This document shows positions 28,597-37,718 of a DNA stretch of 64,000 nucleotides, in pieces; within the stretch, counting starts at the first letter, position 1, and every line of letters starts with the position of its first letter. A model generated the notes under the pieces. It had not been told where the DNA came from. It saw only the letters and a list, made by a program, of their open reading frames with translations, and ran no database searches. The position numbers and the translations under genes were made by a program. Origin of the DNA: CAVPGP01 sp963704025 (GTDB lineage: Bacteria; Actinomycetota; Thermoleophilia; Gaiellales; Gaiellaceae); the NCBI GenBank assembly GCA_963704025.1, contig CAVPGP010000001.1:1-64000 (forward strand). Direction: 5' to 3'.

Positions 28597-29031
28597 ATGA
28601 CAGAACGGACGGCGGCCCAGCAGCTCAGCTGGATCCTGGGCATCGTCTTCATCCTGGTGGGGATCCTCGGCTTCATCCCCGGGATCACCACCCATTACGG
28701 GGACCTCAGCTTCGCGGGCCACGACTCGGGCGCGAAGCTCTTCGGCATCTTCGAGGTCTCGATCCTGCACAACATCGTGCACGTCCTCTTCGGGATCGTG
28801 GGCCTGCTGCTCGCCCGGACCGCCGAGGGCGCCCGCGGGTTCCTGATCGGCGGCGGCATCGTCTACCTCGTGCTCTGGATCTACGGCCTCGTGATCGACC
28901 AGAGCGGCAACGCGAACTTCGTGCCGGTGAACACCGCCGACACCTGGCTGCACTTCGCCCTCGGGGTGACGATGGTCGTCCTCGGCTTCGCGCTGACGCG
29001 CGGCACCGTGCAACGGACGGCGACGACCTAG
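28597..29031 (+). CDS. DUF4383 membrane protein
   Basis: A 144-residue protein with four predicted helices and the DUF4383 features: LSWILGIVFILVGILGF, then HNIVHVLFGIVGLLLAR, and a final ALGVTMVVLGF helix. ATG 28597 is chosen because GGAGGAG lies just upstream; a longer frame begins at 28525. Function of the family unknown. It ends in CTAG, which also supplies the stop of the convergent xdhC gene. Confidence 0.85.
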   Translation: MTERTAAQQLSWILGIVFILVGILGFIPGITTHYGDLSFAGHDSGAKLFGIFEVSILHNIVHVLFGIVGLLLARTAEGARGFLIGGGIVYLVLWIYGLVIDQSGNANFVPVNTADTWLHFALGVTMVVLGFALTRGTVQRTATT

Positions 29032-29987
29032 CGAGATTCGGGCTGGGGAGCCTGCGGGCTCCCCATCGCCTTGCCCGAGACCGTCGCGACGATCTCGGCT
29101 GCGATCGACAGCGCGATCTCGGCCGGCGCGCGGCCGCCGAGGTCGAGGCCCGCCGGCCCGGACATCTGGGCGATCTGCTCGTCGGCGAGCCCGCGCTCCG
29201 CAAGCTGGGCGCGCCGCCGCTCCTGGACGCGGCGCGAGCCGAGGGCGCCCACGTAGCGCGCGCCGCTTCGGATCGCTCCCTCGAGCGCCGGCAGGTCGAG
29301 CCGCTCCTCGTGCGTCAGCACGACGACCGCCGTCTCGTCGTCGAGGCGGTCGAGGAGCTCGTCGGGCCAGCCGACGTGCAGCTCGCCGGCGCTCGGTACG
29401 CGCTCGGTCGTCGCGAGGCCCGAGCGCGGATCGCTGACGACCGTGCGCCAGCCGAGCGTCGCCCCCAGCGAGCAGAGCGCCTCGGCGATGTCGGTCGCGC
29501 CGAAGACGACGAGCCGGAGGGGCGGGGCGATCCGCTCGACGAAGACGCCGTCCTCGACGCCCGTCGCCGCTGCCGCGCCGGGCTCGAGCCGCTTCTCGCC
29601 GCTCTCGAGGTCGGTGATGAGCACCGCGTGGCCGTCACGCTCGAGCGTGTCGGCGACGCGCGTCCAGAGCTCGGGCTCGGCGCGCTCGAGCCAGACGTCG
29701 ATCTCGCTGCCGCACGGGAGGCCGACGCTCCAGGCCTGCTCGTCGGCGATGCCGTAGGTCAGGAGCCGCGGCCCGCCCCCGGCGAGCACTTCCTTGGCGC
29801 GCTCGGCGACGTCCGCCTCGACGCAGCCGCCCGACACCGACCCGACGAGCCGCCCCGCGGCCGTCACCGCCAGCTTCGACCCGACCGGCCGCGGAGCCGA
29901 TCCGTTCCGCGCGGCGACGACCGTGGCCACGGCCACCTGCTCGCCCGCGGCGCTCGCCCTGCGGATCTCGTCGAGTACGTCACGCAT
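29028..29987 (-). CDS. XdhC/CoxF family molybdenum hydroxylase maturation protein
   Basis: A 319-residue protein with the two XdhC domains: N-terminal VATVVAARNGSAPRPVGSKL and GSVSGGCVEADV, then a Rossmann domain (LRLVVFGATDIAEALCSL) ending ALGSRRVQERR and GLDLGGRAPAEIALSI. XdhC binds and sulfurates molybdenum cofactor for xanthine dehydrogenase-like enzymes. No such enzyme is in the window. The frame extends upstream of ATG 29987 but overlaps the divergent gene. Confidence 0.87.
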   Translation of the reverse strand: MRDVLDEIRRASAAGEQVAVATVVAARNGSAPRPVGSKLAVTAAGRLVGSVSGGCVEADVAERAKEVLAGGGPRLLTYGIADEQAWSVGLPCGSEIDVWLERAEPELWTRVADTLERDGHAVLITDLESGEKRLEPGAAAATGVEDGVFVERIAPPLRLVVFGATDIAEALCSLGATLGWRTVVSDPRSGLATTERVPSAGELHVGWPDELLDRLDDETAVVVLTHEERLDLPALEGAIRSGARYVGALGSRRVQERRRAQLAERGLADEQIAQMSGPAGLDLGGRAPAEIALSIAAEIVATVSGKAMGSPQAPQPESR

Positions 29988-30005
29988 GCCGATAGCGTAA
30001 GCGTC

Positions 30006-30431
30006 GTGAGCGTCGACGCGGTGCGCGAGTGGCTCGCCGGGCTCGAGCTGCAGCTCGGCGAGGAGACGGTGCCGGAGCGTTGGACGCTGCTGGCGTGGGT
30101 CGCGGGGCGGGACGTGCCGCTCGACGCGGACGAGCTCCGCGAGTCGTTGCGACGCGCGGTCCTGCTGCTCGCGGCCGGCGGCGATCCGCATCGCGAGCTC
30201 GCGCTCGACGGCCGTCCCGTCACCTCGCTCGCAGCAGATCTCGACCGCCCCGAGCGGCGCGAGGGACTGATGCTCGGGGTCGACGAGCTGGTCGGCCTGG
30301 CCGAGCGCCTGCCGCGGGTGCGGGCCGCGCTCTTCGACCTCGCAGCCTCGCCGGAGAGCGCCTGGCGCGCGTTCGCCTGCGGACTCCTCGCCGAGGAGCT
30401 GGGAGACGACGACATGGGAGACGGGGAATGA
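30006..30431 (+). CDS. Hypothetical protein, 141 residues
   Basis: An acidic, helical protein (VREWLAGLELQLGEE) that I cannot assign. GTG 30006 lies 18 bases from the divergent xdhC start. Its stop overlaps the ATG of the deacylase gene, so it is translated and coupled to it. Codon usage fits the region. Confidence 0.6.
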   Translation: MSVDAVREWLAGLELQLGEETVPERWTLLAWVAGRDVPLDADELRESLRRAVLLLAAGGDPHRELALDGRPVTSLAADLDRPERREGLMLGVDELVGLAERLPRVRAALFDLAASPESAWRAFACGLLAEELGDDDMGDGE

Positions 30432-30886
30432 CGGCGAAGACCCCCGCGATCGCGGCGGCGGAGCGGGCGGGCGTCCCGTTCTCCGTCCACGAGTACGACC
30501 ACGATCCCGGCGCGGCGTACGGGCTCGAGGCCGCGGAGAAGCTCGGGCTCGATCCGGACCGCGTGTTCAAGACGCTCGTCGCCAGCGTCGACGGCAGGCT
30601 GCTGGTCGCGATCGTCCCCGTCGCGGCGCAACTCGACCTGCGCTCGCTCGGCAAGCGCGCGGCGCTCGCGGACCAGGCAGAGGCCGAGCGCGCGACCGGC
30701 TACGTGGCGGGAGGGATCAGCCCGCTCGGCCAGCGCCGGCGGCTCCCGACGATTCTCGACGAGAGCGCGCTCGAGCACGAGACGATCCACGTCAGCGCCG
30801 GGCGACGCGGGCTCGAGATCGAGCTTGCGCCCGGCGACCTCGTCGAGCTCACCGGCGCCGAGACGAAGCCCCTCGCCCGCCGGTGA
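30428..30886 (+). CDS. ybaK: Cys-tRNA(Pro) deacylase (YbaK/EbsC type)
   Basis: A 152-residue YbaK-domain protein that hydrolyses Cys mischarged on tRNA(Pro). The conserved Lys48 is in DRVFKTLVA, and the motif GYVAGGISPLGQRRRLPT matches the substrate-binding loop of YbaK. Length matches the family (about 155-160). ATGA overlap with the preceding hypothetical gene. Confidence 0.88.
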   Translation: MTAKTPAIAAAERAGVPFSVHEYDHDPGAAYGLEAAEKLGLDPDRVFKTLVASVDGRLLVAIVPVAAQLDLRSLGKRAALADQAEAERATGYVAGGISPLGQRRRLPTILDESALEHETIHVSAGRRGLEIELAPGDLVELTGAETKPLARR

Positions 30887-30892
30887 GAGGCG

Positions 30893-31948
30893 TCAGGTCC
30901 CCCACCAGAACGACGCCGCGATCACCACGTACAACCCGATCAGCACCACCCCCTCCTGCCAGGTGCTCTCGCCGTCGTAGGTGATCAGCGCGGCCACGCC
31001 CGCGGCGAGCAGGAGGGCGATCGCCAGGAGCGTCGGGAACACGAGGGTCAGGTGCGTCGCGAAGAGCAGGCTCACGAAGACGAGCACGGGCGTCAGCACG
31101 AGCGCGACCTGCAGCGCCGAGTTGAGGATCACCGAGATCGCGAAGTCGGGCCGGTTCCGCGCCGCGAGCTGCACGCCGACGACGTTTTCGACGGCGTTTC
31201 CCGCGATCGCGACGATCACCAGGCCGGCGAACTCCTGGCTCATGTGCAGTGTCTCGATCGCCGGCGTCAGCGACTCCACGAACCAGTCGCTGACGAAGAC
31301 CGCGCCCCCGGCGGCGAGACCCAGCACGACCACCGTCGCCGCCAGCGTCCAGCGGGCCGGCTCGTGCTCCTCGGCTCGGCCGGGCATCCGGACGAGGCTC
31401 GGCAGCGTGAGGACGAAGACCGTGAGCAGCACGCCGGCGCAGATCAGGCTCAGCGACTCGGAGTGCTGAGCAGCGGGCGCGTGGAAGGCATCGGCGAACG
31501 AGGGGATCGAGAGCGTGGCGGCCGAGAGCGCCGCAAGCGTCGCGATGATCCGCGCCCGCGCCGAGTCGAACCGCTGTATGCCGTTCTTCAGGCCGCCGAC
31601 CGTGAATGCGAGCCCGAGTACAAGGAGCCCGTTGGCGAGGATCGAGCCGACGAGGGCGGCCTGGACGACGGCGGTCAGCCCCTCGTTGAGGGCGAAGAGG
31701 GCGACGAAGAGCTCGGGGAGGTTCCCCAGCGCCGACTGGACGACGCCGGCTCCTCCGGAGCCGAGCCGCCCCCCGAGCTGCTCCGTGGCGCTCCCGACCA
31801 GCCGTGCGAGCGCTGCCAGCGCAGCGGCCGAGACGAAGAACACGAGCACCTCGTTCGCACCTGCGAAGTGGAGGGCGGCGGTGACCGCGACGATCGCGGC
31901 GACGATTCCGATCTCCAGCCCTTCGCGCCTGCTCAGGCCCCCCGGCAC
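30893..31948 (-). CDS. Ca2+/H+ antiporter (CaxA type)
   Basis: A 351-residue cation/proton exchanger with about eleven helices in two halves. The two cation-binding repeats are visible: VVQSALGNLPELFVALFAL in the first and VIVAIAGNAVENVVG in the second, with the acidic residues after GN. It exports calcium using the proton gradient. GTG start. Convergent with ybaK, seven bases between stops. Confidence 0.88.
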   Translation of the reverse strand: MPGGLSRREGLEIGIVAAIVAVTAALHFAGANEVLVFFVSAAALAALARLVGSATEQLGGRLGSGGAGVVQSALGNLPELFVALFALNEGLTAVVQAALVGSILANGLLVLGLAFTVGGLKNGIQRFDSARARIIATLAALSAATLSIPSFADAFHAPAAQHSESLSLICAGVLLTVFVLTLPSLVRMPGRAEEHEPARWTLAATVVVLGLAAGGAVFVSDWFVESLTPAIETLHMSQEFAGLVIVAIAGNAVENVVGVQLAARNRPDFAISVILNSALQVALVLTPVLVFVSLLFATHLTLVFPTLLAIALLLAAGVAALITYDGESTWQEGVVLIGLYVVIAASFWWGT

Positions 31949-32046
31949 GCGGCGACGCTACCATCCCCGCGACTTTGCGTTCAGGAGAGTGCGCCATCCC
32001 TCCGGCGGGTGAGGCGACTCGGGGCGAACGCGACTTCAGTGCGAAC

Positions 32047-32934
32047 GTGCGCCTGGTTGCCGCACTCCTCGCTGCGCTCATCGGCGCGATCGCCGTCCCG
32101 ACGGCCTCTGCCTCGCAGCTGATCGACCGCAACGGACAGAACCTCCAGCTCGCGGTGAACGCGAAGGGCGAGGCGCTGCTGACCTATCGCGTCCGCGGCA
32201 AGGTGCGGCGGGTGCTCGCCTGGGGCGCCGTCAATGCGATTGCACCCACGAAGTCGCGCAGGCAGGTCGCCTTCAAGCTCGACTACGCGGGCGGCTGGGG
32301 CAAGTACCGCCGCGACTACTGGAAGGGCTTCCGGAACGTCTGCTCCGCGTACGATGGTCCCGCCCTCGGCTGGTTCGTCACTGGCTGCAGGGCGCCGGAC
32401 GGCTCCTACTGGGCGGTGCAGTCCTGGCAGAAGATGCTGCCCAACTACGGTCTGCGCCCGACCGGCACTGCGGGCGCCTGGGAGCTCCATCTCTCGCACT
32501 GGCGCGGAGGGCTGCCGCAGCTGACGGTGAATCTGAACTGGGCGTACAGGAGCTTCGACCACCTCTTCGGCACGTTCACCTACCGAGGGACGCCGGTCTA
32601 CGGCTTCCGGTCGACCGCGGGCGGCAACCCGCTCGACACGTTCGGGCGGAACGTCTACCTCGACACCTTCGACTCGGTCTACGGGAAGGGCTGGAAGCGC
32701 GAGAACAGCTTCCTCACGCACACGGGCACAGGGGTCTTCTGCTACGGCTTCTACTCCCACGGCTCGCATCCGATCGGCAAGGGCGCGAGATACCGCGCGA
32801 CGATCATCGGCCCGGGCGTGGCGCCGGATGCGTTCTGGCAGGGCGGCGCTCCCGGCTCGTACGACCGCGACATCGACTCGGTGGCGAACGACGAGATCCG
32901 GTCGCTCGGCGACCGGCTCTGCCGGCCCAACTGA
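32047..32934 (+). CDS. Secreted protein of unknown function
   Basis: A 295-residue exported protein. Signal peptide VRLVAALLAALIGAIAVPTASAS with cleavage near residue 23. The mature part is rich in aromatic residues (WNLNWAYRSFDHLFGTF-like), includes YRRDYWKGFRNVCSAY and lacks a recognised domain. GTG 32047 chosen at the signal-peptide start; an in-frame ATG lies 72 bases upstream without a leader-like sequence. Confidence 0.72.
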   Translation: MRLVAALLAALIGAIAVPTASASQLIDRNGQNLQLAVNAKGEALLTYRVRGKVRRVLAWGAVNAIAPTKSRRQVAFKLDYAGGWGKYRRDYWKGFRNVCSAYDGPALGWFVTGCRAPDGSYWAVQSWQKMLPNYGLRPTGTAGAWELHLSHWRGGLPQLTVNLNWAYRSFDHLFGTFTYRGTPVYGFRSTAGGNPLDTFGRNVYLDTFDSVYGKGWKRENSFLTHTGTGVFCYGFYSHGSHPIGKGARYRATIIGPGVAPDAFWQGGAPGSYDRDIDSVANDEIRSLGDRLCRPN

Positions 32935-32937
32935 CCC

Positions 32938-32962
32938 CGTACCTGGTCGGCGACCAGGTACG
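32938..32962. other. Perfect palindrome between two genes
   Basis: CGTACCTGGTCG and its exact complement separated by one base, placed four bases after the stop of the secreted protein gene and 20 before the flavin reductase start. It could be a terminator hairpin for the first gene or an operator for the second. There is no T-tract. Confidence 0.5.
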
Positions 32963-32982
32963 CGCACACTAGGCTCTCCCCC

Positions 32983-33471
32983 GTGGCGACGGGGGACGAG
33001 CAGCGGGCGCTCTTCCGGCGCGTGCCGACGGCGGTGTCCGTCGTCACCGTCGAGGTGGGCGGCTACCGGACGGGGATCACCGTCGGCTCGCTCACGTCGC
33101 TCGCGCTCGAGCCGCCGCTCGTCGGGATCTCGATCTCACGAGAGGCCCAGTCGCACGAGCTGCTCCGCGAGGCTCGAAGCTTCGGCGTCTCGATCCTCGC
33201 CGGCGACCAGGAGCGGCTCGCAGCGCGCTTCGCGATGAGCGTGCCGCCGCTCGTGCTCTGGGACGGCGTGGAGGTGCGCCAAGGGGATGGGCCTCCTCTC
33301 CTCGCCGGCGCGGCCGGCTGGCTCGTGTGCCGGATCGCCGGCGAGGCCGGCGCAGGCGACCACACGTTCTTCGTCGCCGAGGTCGAGCAGGTCGAGCTCG
33401 GCGAACGGAGCTCGACCCTCCTCTACGTCGACTCGCGCTACGTCTCGCACCTGCCGTCGACGCACCCGTGA
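32983..33471 (+). CDS. Flavin reductase-like domain protein
   Basis: A 162-residue split-barrel flavin-binding protein (flavin_Reduct family). The N-terminal PTAVSVVTVEVGGYRTGITVGS, the LVGISISREAQS strand and GDHTFFVAEVEQVE match FMN-dependent reductases that supply reduced flavin to monooxygenases. No partner oxygenase is nearby. GTG start; four-base overlap with the HAD gene downstream. Confidence 0.83.
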   Translation: MATGDEQRALFRRVPTAVSVVTVEVGGYRTGITVGSLTSLALEPPLVGISISREAQSHELLREARSFGVSILAGDQERLAARFAMSVPPLVLWDGVEVRQGDGPPLLAGAAGWLVCRIAGEAGAGDHTFFVAEVEQVELGERSSTLLYVDSRYVSHLPSTHP

Positions 33472-34145
33472 CAGACGCACGCGCGATCGACCCGCCTGTG
33501 ATCGATGCCGTCGTCTTCGACCTGGACGGGGTCCTGATCGACTCCGAGCAGGTCTGGGACGAGGTGCGCGAGCAGCTCGCCCGGGAGCGCGGCGGCCGCT
33601 GGCATCCGCGCGCGCAGCGGGACATGATGGGCATGAGCTCGCAGGAGTGGTCGCGCTACATGCACGAGGCGATCGGCCTGCCCGAGAGCCCGGAGGAGAT
33701 CAACGCCGAGGTCGTGCGCAGGATGCTGGAGCGCTACGCCGAGGGCCCGCCCTGGCTGCCGGGTGCGCTCGTCGCCGTGCGCCGCATGGCGGAGCGCTTC
33801 CCGCTCGGGCTCGCGTCGTCGTCGAATCGCGAGCTGATCGACGCCGTGCTCGAGGCCGGCGGCATCGCAGGGCTGTTCCAGGCCACGGTCTCCTCCGAGG
33901 AGGTGGGGCGCGGCAAGCCGGCGCCGGACGTCTACCTCGAGGCTGCGCGGCGGCTCGGCGTCGACCCCAGGCACGCGGCGGCGGTCGAAGACTCCGAGAC
34001 CGGCATCCGCTCGGCGAAGGAGGCCGGGATGCACGTCGTCGCGATCCCGAATCCACATTTTCCGCCCCCGGACGACGTGCTCGCCGATGCGGACGTCGTG
34101 CTCGATTCGGCAACGTCGCTCGCGCCGGGCATACTCGTGTCATGA
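33468..34145 (+). CDS. HAD-family phosphatase (beta-phosphoglucomutase-like)
   Basis: A 225-residue haloacid dehalogenase hydrolase. Motif I is VVFDLDGVLIDSE (nucleophile Asp and acid Asp), motif II is LASSSN, the Lys is in GRGKPAPDVY and motif IV is VEDSETGIRSA. The helical cap domain after motif I places it in the PGM-like subgroup. Substrate unknown, likely a sugar phosphate. Coupled by GTGA to the flavin reductase and by ATGA to the MOSC gene. Confidence 0.87.
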   Translation: MTDARAIDPPVIDAVVFDLDGVLIDSEQVWDEVREQLARERGGRWHPRAQRDMMGMSSQEWSRYMHEAIGLPESPEEINAEVVRRMLERYAEGPPWLPGALVAVRRMAERFPLGLASSSNRELIDAVLEAGGIAGLFQATVSSEEVGRGKPAPDVYLEAARRLGVDPRHAAAVEDSETGIRSAKEAGMHVVAIPNPHFPPPDDVLADADVVLDSATSLAPGILVS

Positions 34146-34558
34146 ACGTGGAGTCGATCTCGATCGGTCCGACGCACGCGATCGCGCACGTCGACTCGGT
34201 CTCCGCACTCGCCGGCAAGGGCCTCGAGGGCGATCGCAAGTTCACCCCGAACGGCGCGAAGCCCGGGGAGGCCCTGACGCTGATCGAGGCCGAGGCGCTG
34301 GAGGCAGTCGGGATCAGCGGCGCCCAGTCGCGGCGCCAGGTCGTCACGCGCGGCCTGAGGCTGAACGACCTCGTCGGCAAGCGGTTCCGTGTCGGCGACG
34401 TCGAGTGCCTGGGCGTCGCGCTCTGTCATCCGTGCAGGCACCTCGAGTCGCTGACGCGGCCCGGCATCATCAAGGACCTCGCCGGGCGCGGCGGCCTCAA
34501 CGCCGACATCCTCTCCGACGGCCGGATCTCCGTCGGAGACCCGATCGCGCTCCTCTAG
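34142..34558 (+). CDS. MOSC domain protein
   Basis: A 138-residue single MOSC domain. It has the opening ESISIGPTHAI, the GLEGDRKFTPNG strand and the conserved Cys in LCHPCRHLE, which carries sulfur or binds molybdenum-linked substrates in this family. Last gene of the flavin reductase-HAD-MOSC operon. The nearby XdhC also belongs to molybdenum metabolism, but the two are not in one operon. Confidence 0.85.
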   Translation: MNVESISIGPTHAIAHVDSVSALAGKGLEGDRKFTPNGAKPGEALTLIEAEALEAVGISGAQSRRQVVTRGLRLNDLVGKRFRVGDVECLGVALCHPCRHLESLTRPGIIKDLAGRGGLNADILSDGRISVGDPIALL

Positions 34559-34618
34559 CCGGCGCAGCGGGTCAACGACTCGGGGACAGGCGTCGCGTTT
34601 CGGACCAGGGGGTCAGCC

Positions 34619-35845
34619 TCACGCGCGGCCGAGCAGCACGCAGCCGTTGTGGCCGCCGAGGCCCATCGCGTTCGAGAGCGCGACCTCGACCTGGACCGTG
34701 CGCGCCTCGTTCGGGACGTAGTCCAGATCGCAGGCCGGGTCCGGGTTGCGGTAGTTGATCGTGGGCGGCAGGACGCCGTCCCGGAGCGCCAGCACCGAGA
34801 ACATCGCCTCGATCGCGCCCGCCGCCCCGAAGCAGTGCCCGGTCATCGACTTCGTCGACGAGACGGCCAGCTCGTAGGCGCGCTCGCCGAAGACATCCTT
34901 GATCGCCTTCGTCTCGGCGGCGTCGCCGAGCGGCGTCGACGTGCCGTGCGCGTTGATGTAACCGACCTGCTCCGGCTCGACTCCCGCGCGCTCGATCGCC
35001 CTCCGCATCATCTCGGCCACCCCGCGCGCCTCCGGCTCCGGCTGCGCCATGTGGTGCGCGTCGTTGGACGCTCCGTACGAGAGGACCTCGGCGTAGATCT
35101 TGGCACCGCGCGAGACAGCGTGTTCCCAGTCCTCGAGCACGAGCACCGCGGCGCCCTCGCCCATTACGAACCCGGCTCGCGTGGCGTCGAAGGGTCGCGA
35201 GGCGAGCGCCGGCTCCTCGTCCTCGACCGCCAGGCCGCGCATGGCCGTGAAGCCGGCGAGGATCAGCGGCGTGATGGCGGCCTCCGTACCGCCCGCCAGC
35301 ACCGCATCGGCGTCACCGCGCTTGATCAGCTCCGCCGCCTCGCCGACGGCGTGCGAGCCGGTTGCGCAGGCGGAGACCACCGCGTAGTTCGGCCCGCGGA
35401 TCCCCAGCGAGATGGCCAGCTGACCCGAGGCGGAGTCGACGAGCACGTTCTGGATGAAGGTCGGCGACACGCGGTCCGGCCCCCGGTCGCGGAGCACGTC
35501 TGCCTGCTCGACGATCCCCTTGATGCCGCCGATTGCGGAGCCGAGGACGATTCCGACCCGGTCCGGGTCGAAGCCGTTCAACCCGGAGTCGCCGACCGCC
35601 TCCTGCGCGGCGGCGAGCGCGAGCACGACGTTCCGGTCGAGCCGCCGGAGCTCCTTCGCCGGCGCGAGCCCGTCCGGGTCGAAGTCCTTCACCTCCGCGG
35701 CGATCTTCACCGGCTGGTCCGACGCGTCGAACGCGCGGATGAAATCGACCCCGCTCTTTCCCTCGAGCGCGGCCCGCCACGTGGAGGGCACATCGTTGCC
35801 CAGCGGCGTCACCGCACCGAGCCCGGTCACGGCGACGCGGCGCAT
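34619..35845 (-). CDS. fabF: Beta-ketoacyl-ACP synthase II
   Basis: A 408-residue condensing enzyme that elongates acyl-ACP with malonyl-ACP. Catalytic Cys160 is in VVSACATGSHA, the first His in YINAHGTSTPLGD and the second in KSMTGHCFGAAG, with the Lys preceding it. The C-terminal gate loop reads NAMGLGGHNG, a variation on the usual N-S-F-G-F-G-G. Length matches FabF. It lies alone, away from other fatty acid synthesis genes, so it may serve a special lipid or be the only FabF. Confidence 0.9.
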   Translation of the reverse strand: MRRVAVTGLGAVTPLGNDVPSTWRAALEGKSGVDFIRAFDASDQPVKIAAEVKDFDPDGLAPAKELRRLDRNVVLALAAAQEAVGDSGLNGFDPDRVGIVLGSAIGGIKGIVEQADVLRDRGPDRVSPTFIQNVLVDSASGQLAISLGIRGPNYAVVSACATGSHAVGEAAELIKRGDADAVLAGGTEAAITPLILAGFTAMRGLAVEDEEPALASRPFDATRAGFVMGEGAAVLVLEDWEHAVSRGAKIYAEVLSYGASNDAHHMAQPEPEARGVAEMMRRAIERAGVEPEQVGYINAHGTSTPLGDAAETKAIKDVFGERAYELAVSSTKSMTGHCFGAAGAIEAMFSVLALRDGVLPPTINYRNPDPACDLDYVPNEARTVQVEVALSNAMGLGGHNGCVLLGRA

Positions 35846-35884
35846 AGCCGGAGACTAACCAGCCGGGGCCTGTCCGGCCGGAGG

Positions 35885-36685
35885 CTACGCGGCGGGCACG
35901 CCCTCCTCGAGCAACGTGAGGTCGACGAACCGGTCCCAGTTCGCCTCGATCACGCCCGCCATCGCCTTCTCCTCGGCGATGATGTCGCGGCACGCGTCCG
36001 CCGTCTCGTCGTCTCCGGCCTTCTGGGCGATGCGCAGCAGCAGCTCGTAGGACGCGATCTCCATGTGCTCAGTCGCGTAGGCGTCGCGCGCGTTGCGGCC
36101 GGCCTTGTCGCTTCGGACGAGGTCGAGCGGCAGCTTTGCTAGCGCACCGAGAATGCCGCCGGCCTGCCGGATCACGGAGGGCGTCGCGCCGTGCGCCTCG
36201 AGCCGCATCCGCATGCGGGCCACGTGCCCGTCGGTCTGGATCTTGTGGTGCTCGAACTCCTCGACAAGCTCGGGATCCTCGGTGGTGGCGATCAGCCCGT
36301 CGAGCATCCGGAGCACGCTCTGCTCCATGGCGTGCGCCTCGTCGATGTGCTTGAGCAGCTGGTCGTGGATTCGCACTGCGCCTCCTCCCTCGTCCGGCCG
36401 CATGCTGAAGCTGGCGAACTCCCGGCCCTGATAGGTCGCACGGCCGCGGAAGACCCTTGTCTCGGGCTCGTCGAGCTCGACGTAGTCCACAAGCCCATAG
36501 AGCGGCGGCCGGTACCGGAGCGCCCAGCCCTCGTCGCCCATCGGGTCGACCACGAACGGGACGCCGGCGAGCCGGCCGACGCGGGTCGTACCCGTCCGGC
36601 CGTGGATGCGCTTCGTCACTCCGACGAGCGGCGGCAACAGTCCGCCGAGCCGCTCCACCTTCCAGGTGCCGTCGAGATCGCCCAC
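35885..36685 (-). CDS. Lipocalin-like plus DUF892 ferritin-like fusion protein
   Basis: A 266-residue protein with two parts. Residues 1-95 resemble a small beta-barrel, lipid or heme-binding type domain (WKVERLGGLLPPL, VVDPMGDEGWALRY). Residues 100-266 match DUF892/YciF four-helix ferritin-like proteins (KHIDEAHAMEQSVLRMLDGL, then EFEHHKIQTDGH and EHMEIASYELLLRIA), carrying the repeated Glu/His pairs expected of a di-metal site. YciF proteins are stress-induced. GTG start, divergent to the ligase gene with 19 bases between starts. Confidence 0.75.
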   Translation of the reverse strand: MGDLDGTWKVERLGGLLPPLVGVTKRIHGRTGTTRVGRLAGVPFVVDPMGDEGWALRYRPPLYGLVDYVELDEPETRVFRGRATYQGREFASFSMRPDEGGGAVRIHDQLLKHIDEAHAMEQSVLRMLDGLIATTEDPELVEEFEHHKIQTDGHVARMRMRLEAHGATPSVIRQAGGILGALAKLPLDLVRSDKAGRNARDAYATEHMEIASYELLLRIAQKAGDDETADACRDIIAEEKAMAGVIEANWDRFVDLTLLEEGVPAA

Positions 36686-36704
36686 GCTCGATAGCTTTAC
36701 ACGA

Positions 36705-37718
36705 ATGCCGGGTGAAAACGTCCCCTTCCCGCCGATGGAGGCCCAGCTCGTCCGGGAGCTCCCCTCCGGCGACGGCTGGCAGTACGAGCCGAAGTGGGAC
36801 GGCTTCCGTGGCGTACTCGAGAACGACGGCGGCGAGCTCGCGCTCTGGTCGCGGAACGAGCGGCCCCTGCTCCGCTACTTCCCGGAGCTGCGCCCCCTCG
36901 GCGACCTGCTGCCGCCACACTCCGCGCTCGACGGCGAGATCGTGATCGCCCGCGGCGGCGTGCTCGACTTCGACTCCATGCAGATGCGCCTCCACCCGGC
37001 GGAGAGCCGTGTGAGGAAGCTCTCGGGCGAGATCCCGGCCGAGCTCGTCGTCTTCGACGTCCTGCTCTGGGACGGGGAGCCGGTCTGGCAGCTGCCGCTC
37101 GAGGAGCGGCGGGCGAGGGTCGAGCAGCTGGACGGATTCCGGATCTCGCCGGCCACGAGCAAGATCGACGTCGCCCGCGGCTGGCTCGACACCTTCGAAG
37201 CGGCCGGTCTCGACGGAGTCGTCGGCAAGCGGCTGGGCCTCCCGTACCTGCCGGGCTCGCGCGACGGTGTCGTCAAGATCAAGGAGCACAAGACGGCCGA
37301 CTGCGTCGTCGTCGGTGTCCGCTGGAAGGAGAAGGGTGCGCGGCTCGCAACGCTGCTCCTCGGTCTCTACGACGACGACGGCGAGATGGACTACGTCGGC
37401 TCCGCAGCCGTGGCGGCGAAGACCCACGACGACGTCCTCGGCCGGATCGAGCCGCTGCTCCAGGGCGCACCCGACCGGGGCTTCTCCGAGCCCAACCGCT
37501 GGGGCGGCGAGGGCCTGGAGGAGTCCGCCTTGCGCCCCGAGCTCGTCGCGGAGGTGCGCTACGACAAGGTGCAGGGCAACCGCTTCCGTCACGGCACGAA
37601 GCTGATCCGGTTCCGCGACGATAAGGACGCGTCGCAGTGCACCTGGCGGGAGCTCCGTCCGCCGCGCGACGCAGGCGCGCCCACGTTCGAGTCGCTGCTC
37701 GCGGGCGTGGCTAACTAG
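36705..37718 (+). CDS. ATP-dependent DNA ligase (LigC type)
   Basis: A 337-residue ligase with adenylation and OB domains only, like mycobacterial LigC. The adenylated Lys30 is in YEPKWDGFRG; the SALDGEIVI, LVVFDVLLWDG, GVVGKRLG and GVVKIKEHKTADC blocks are motifs III to V. The C-terminal OB domain ends near DASQCTWREL. It seals nicks and could act in double-strand-break repair with the LigD polymerase gene 0.9 kb away. The stop TAG overlaps the CTAG boundary of a palindromic repeat. Confidence 0.88.
   Translation: MPGENVPFPPMEAQLVRELPSGDGWQYEPKWDGFRGVLENDGGELALWSRNERPLLRYFPELRPLGDLLPPHSALDGEIVIARGGVLDFDSMQMRLHPAESRVRKLSGEIPAELVVFDVLLWDGEPVWQLPLEERRARVEQLDGFRISPATSKIDVARGWLDTFEAAGLDGVVGKRLGLPYLPGSRDGVVKIKEHKTADCVVVGVRWKEKGARLATLLLGLYDDDGEMDYVGSAAVAAKTHDDVLGRIEPLLQGAPDRGFSEPNRWGGEGLEESALRPELVAEVRYDKVQGNRFRHGTKLIRFRDDKDASQCTWRELRPPRDAGAPTFESLLAGVAN

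Noticed and set aside
26710..29013. 767-codon minus-strand frame opposite three plus-strand genes
   Set aside because: Spans several genes in antisense, so it cannot be a real gene.
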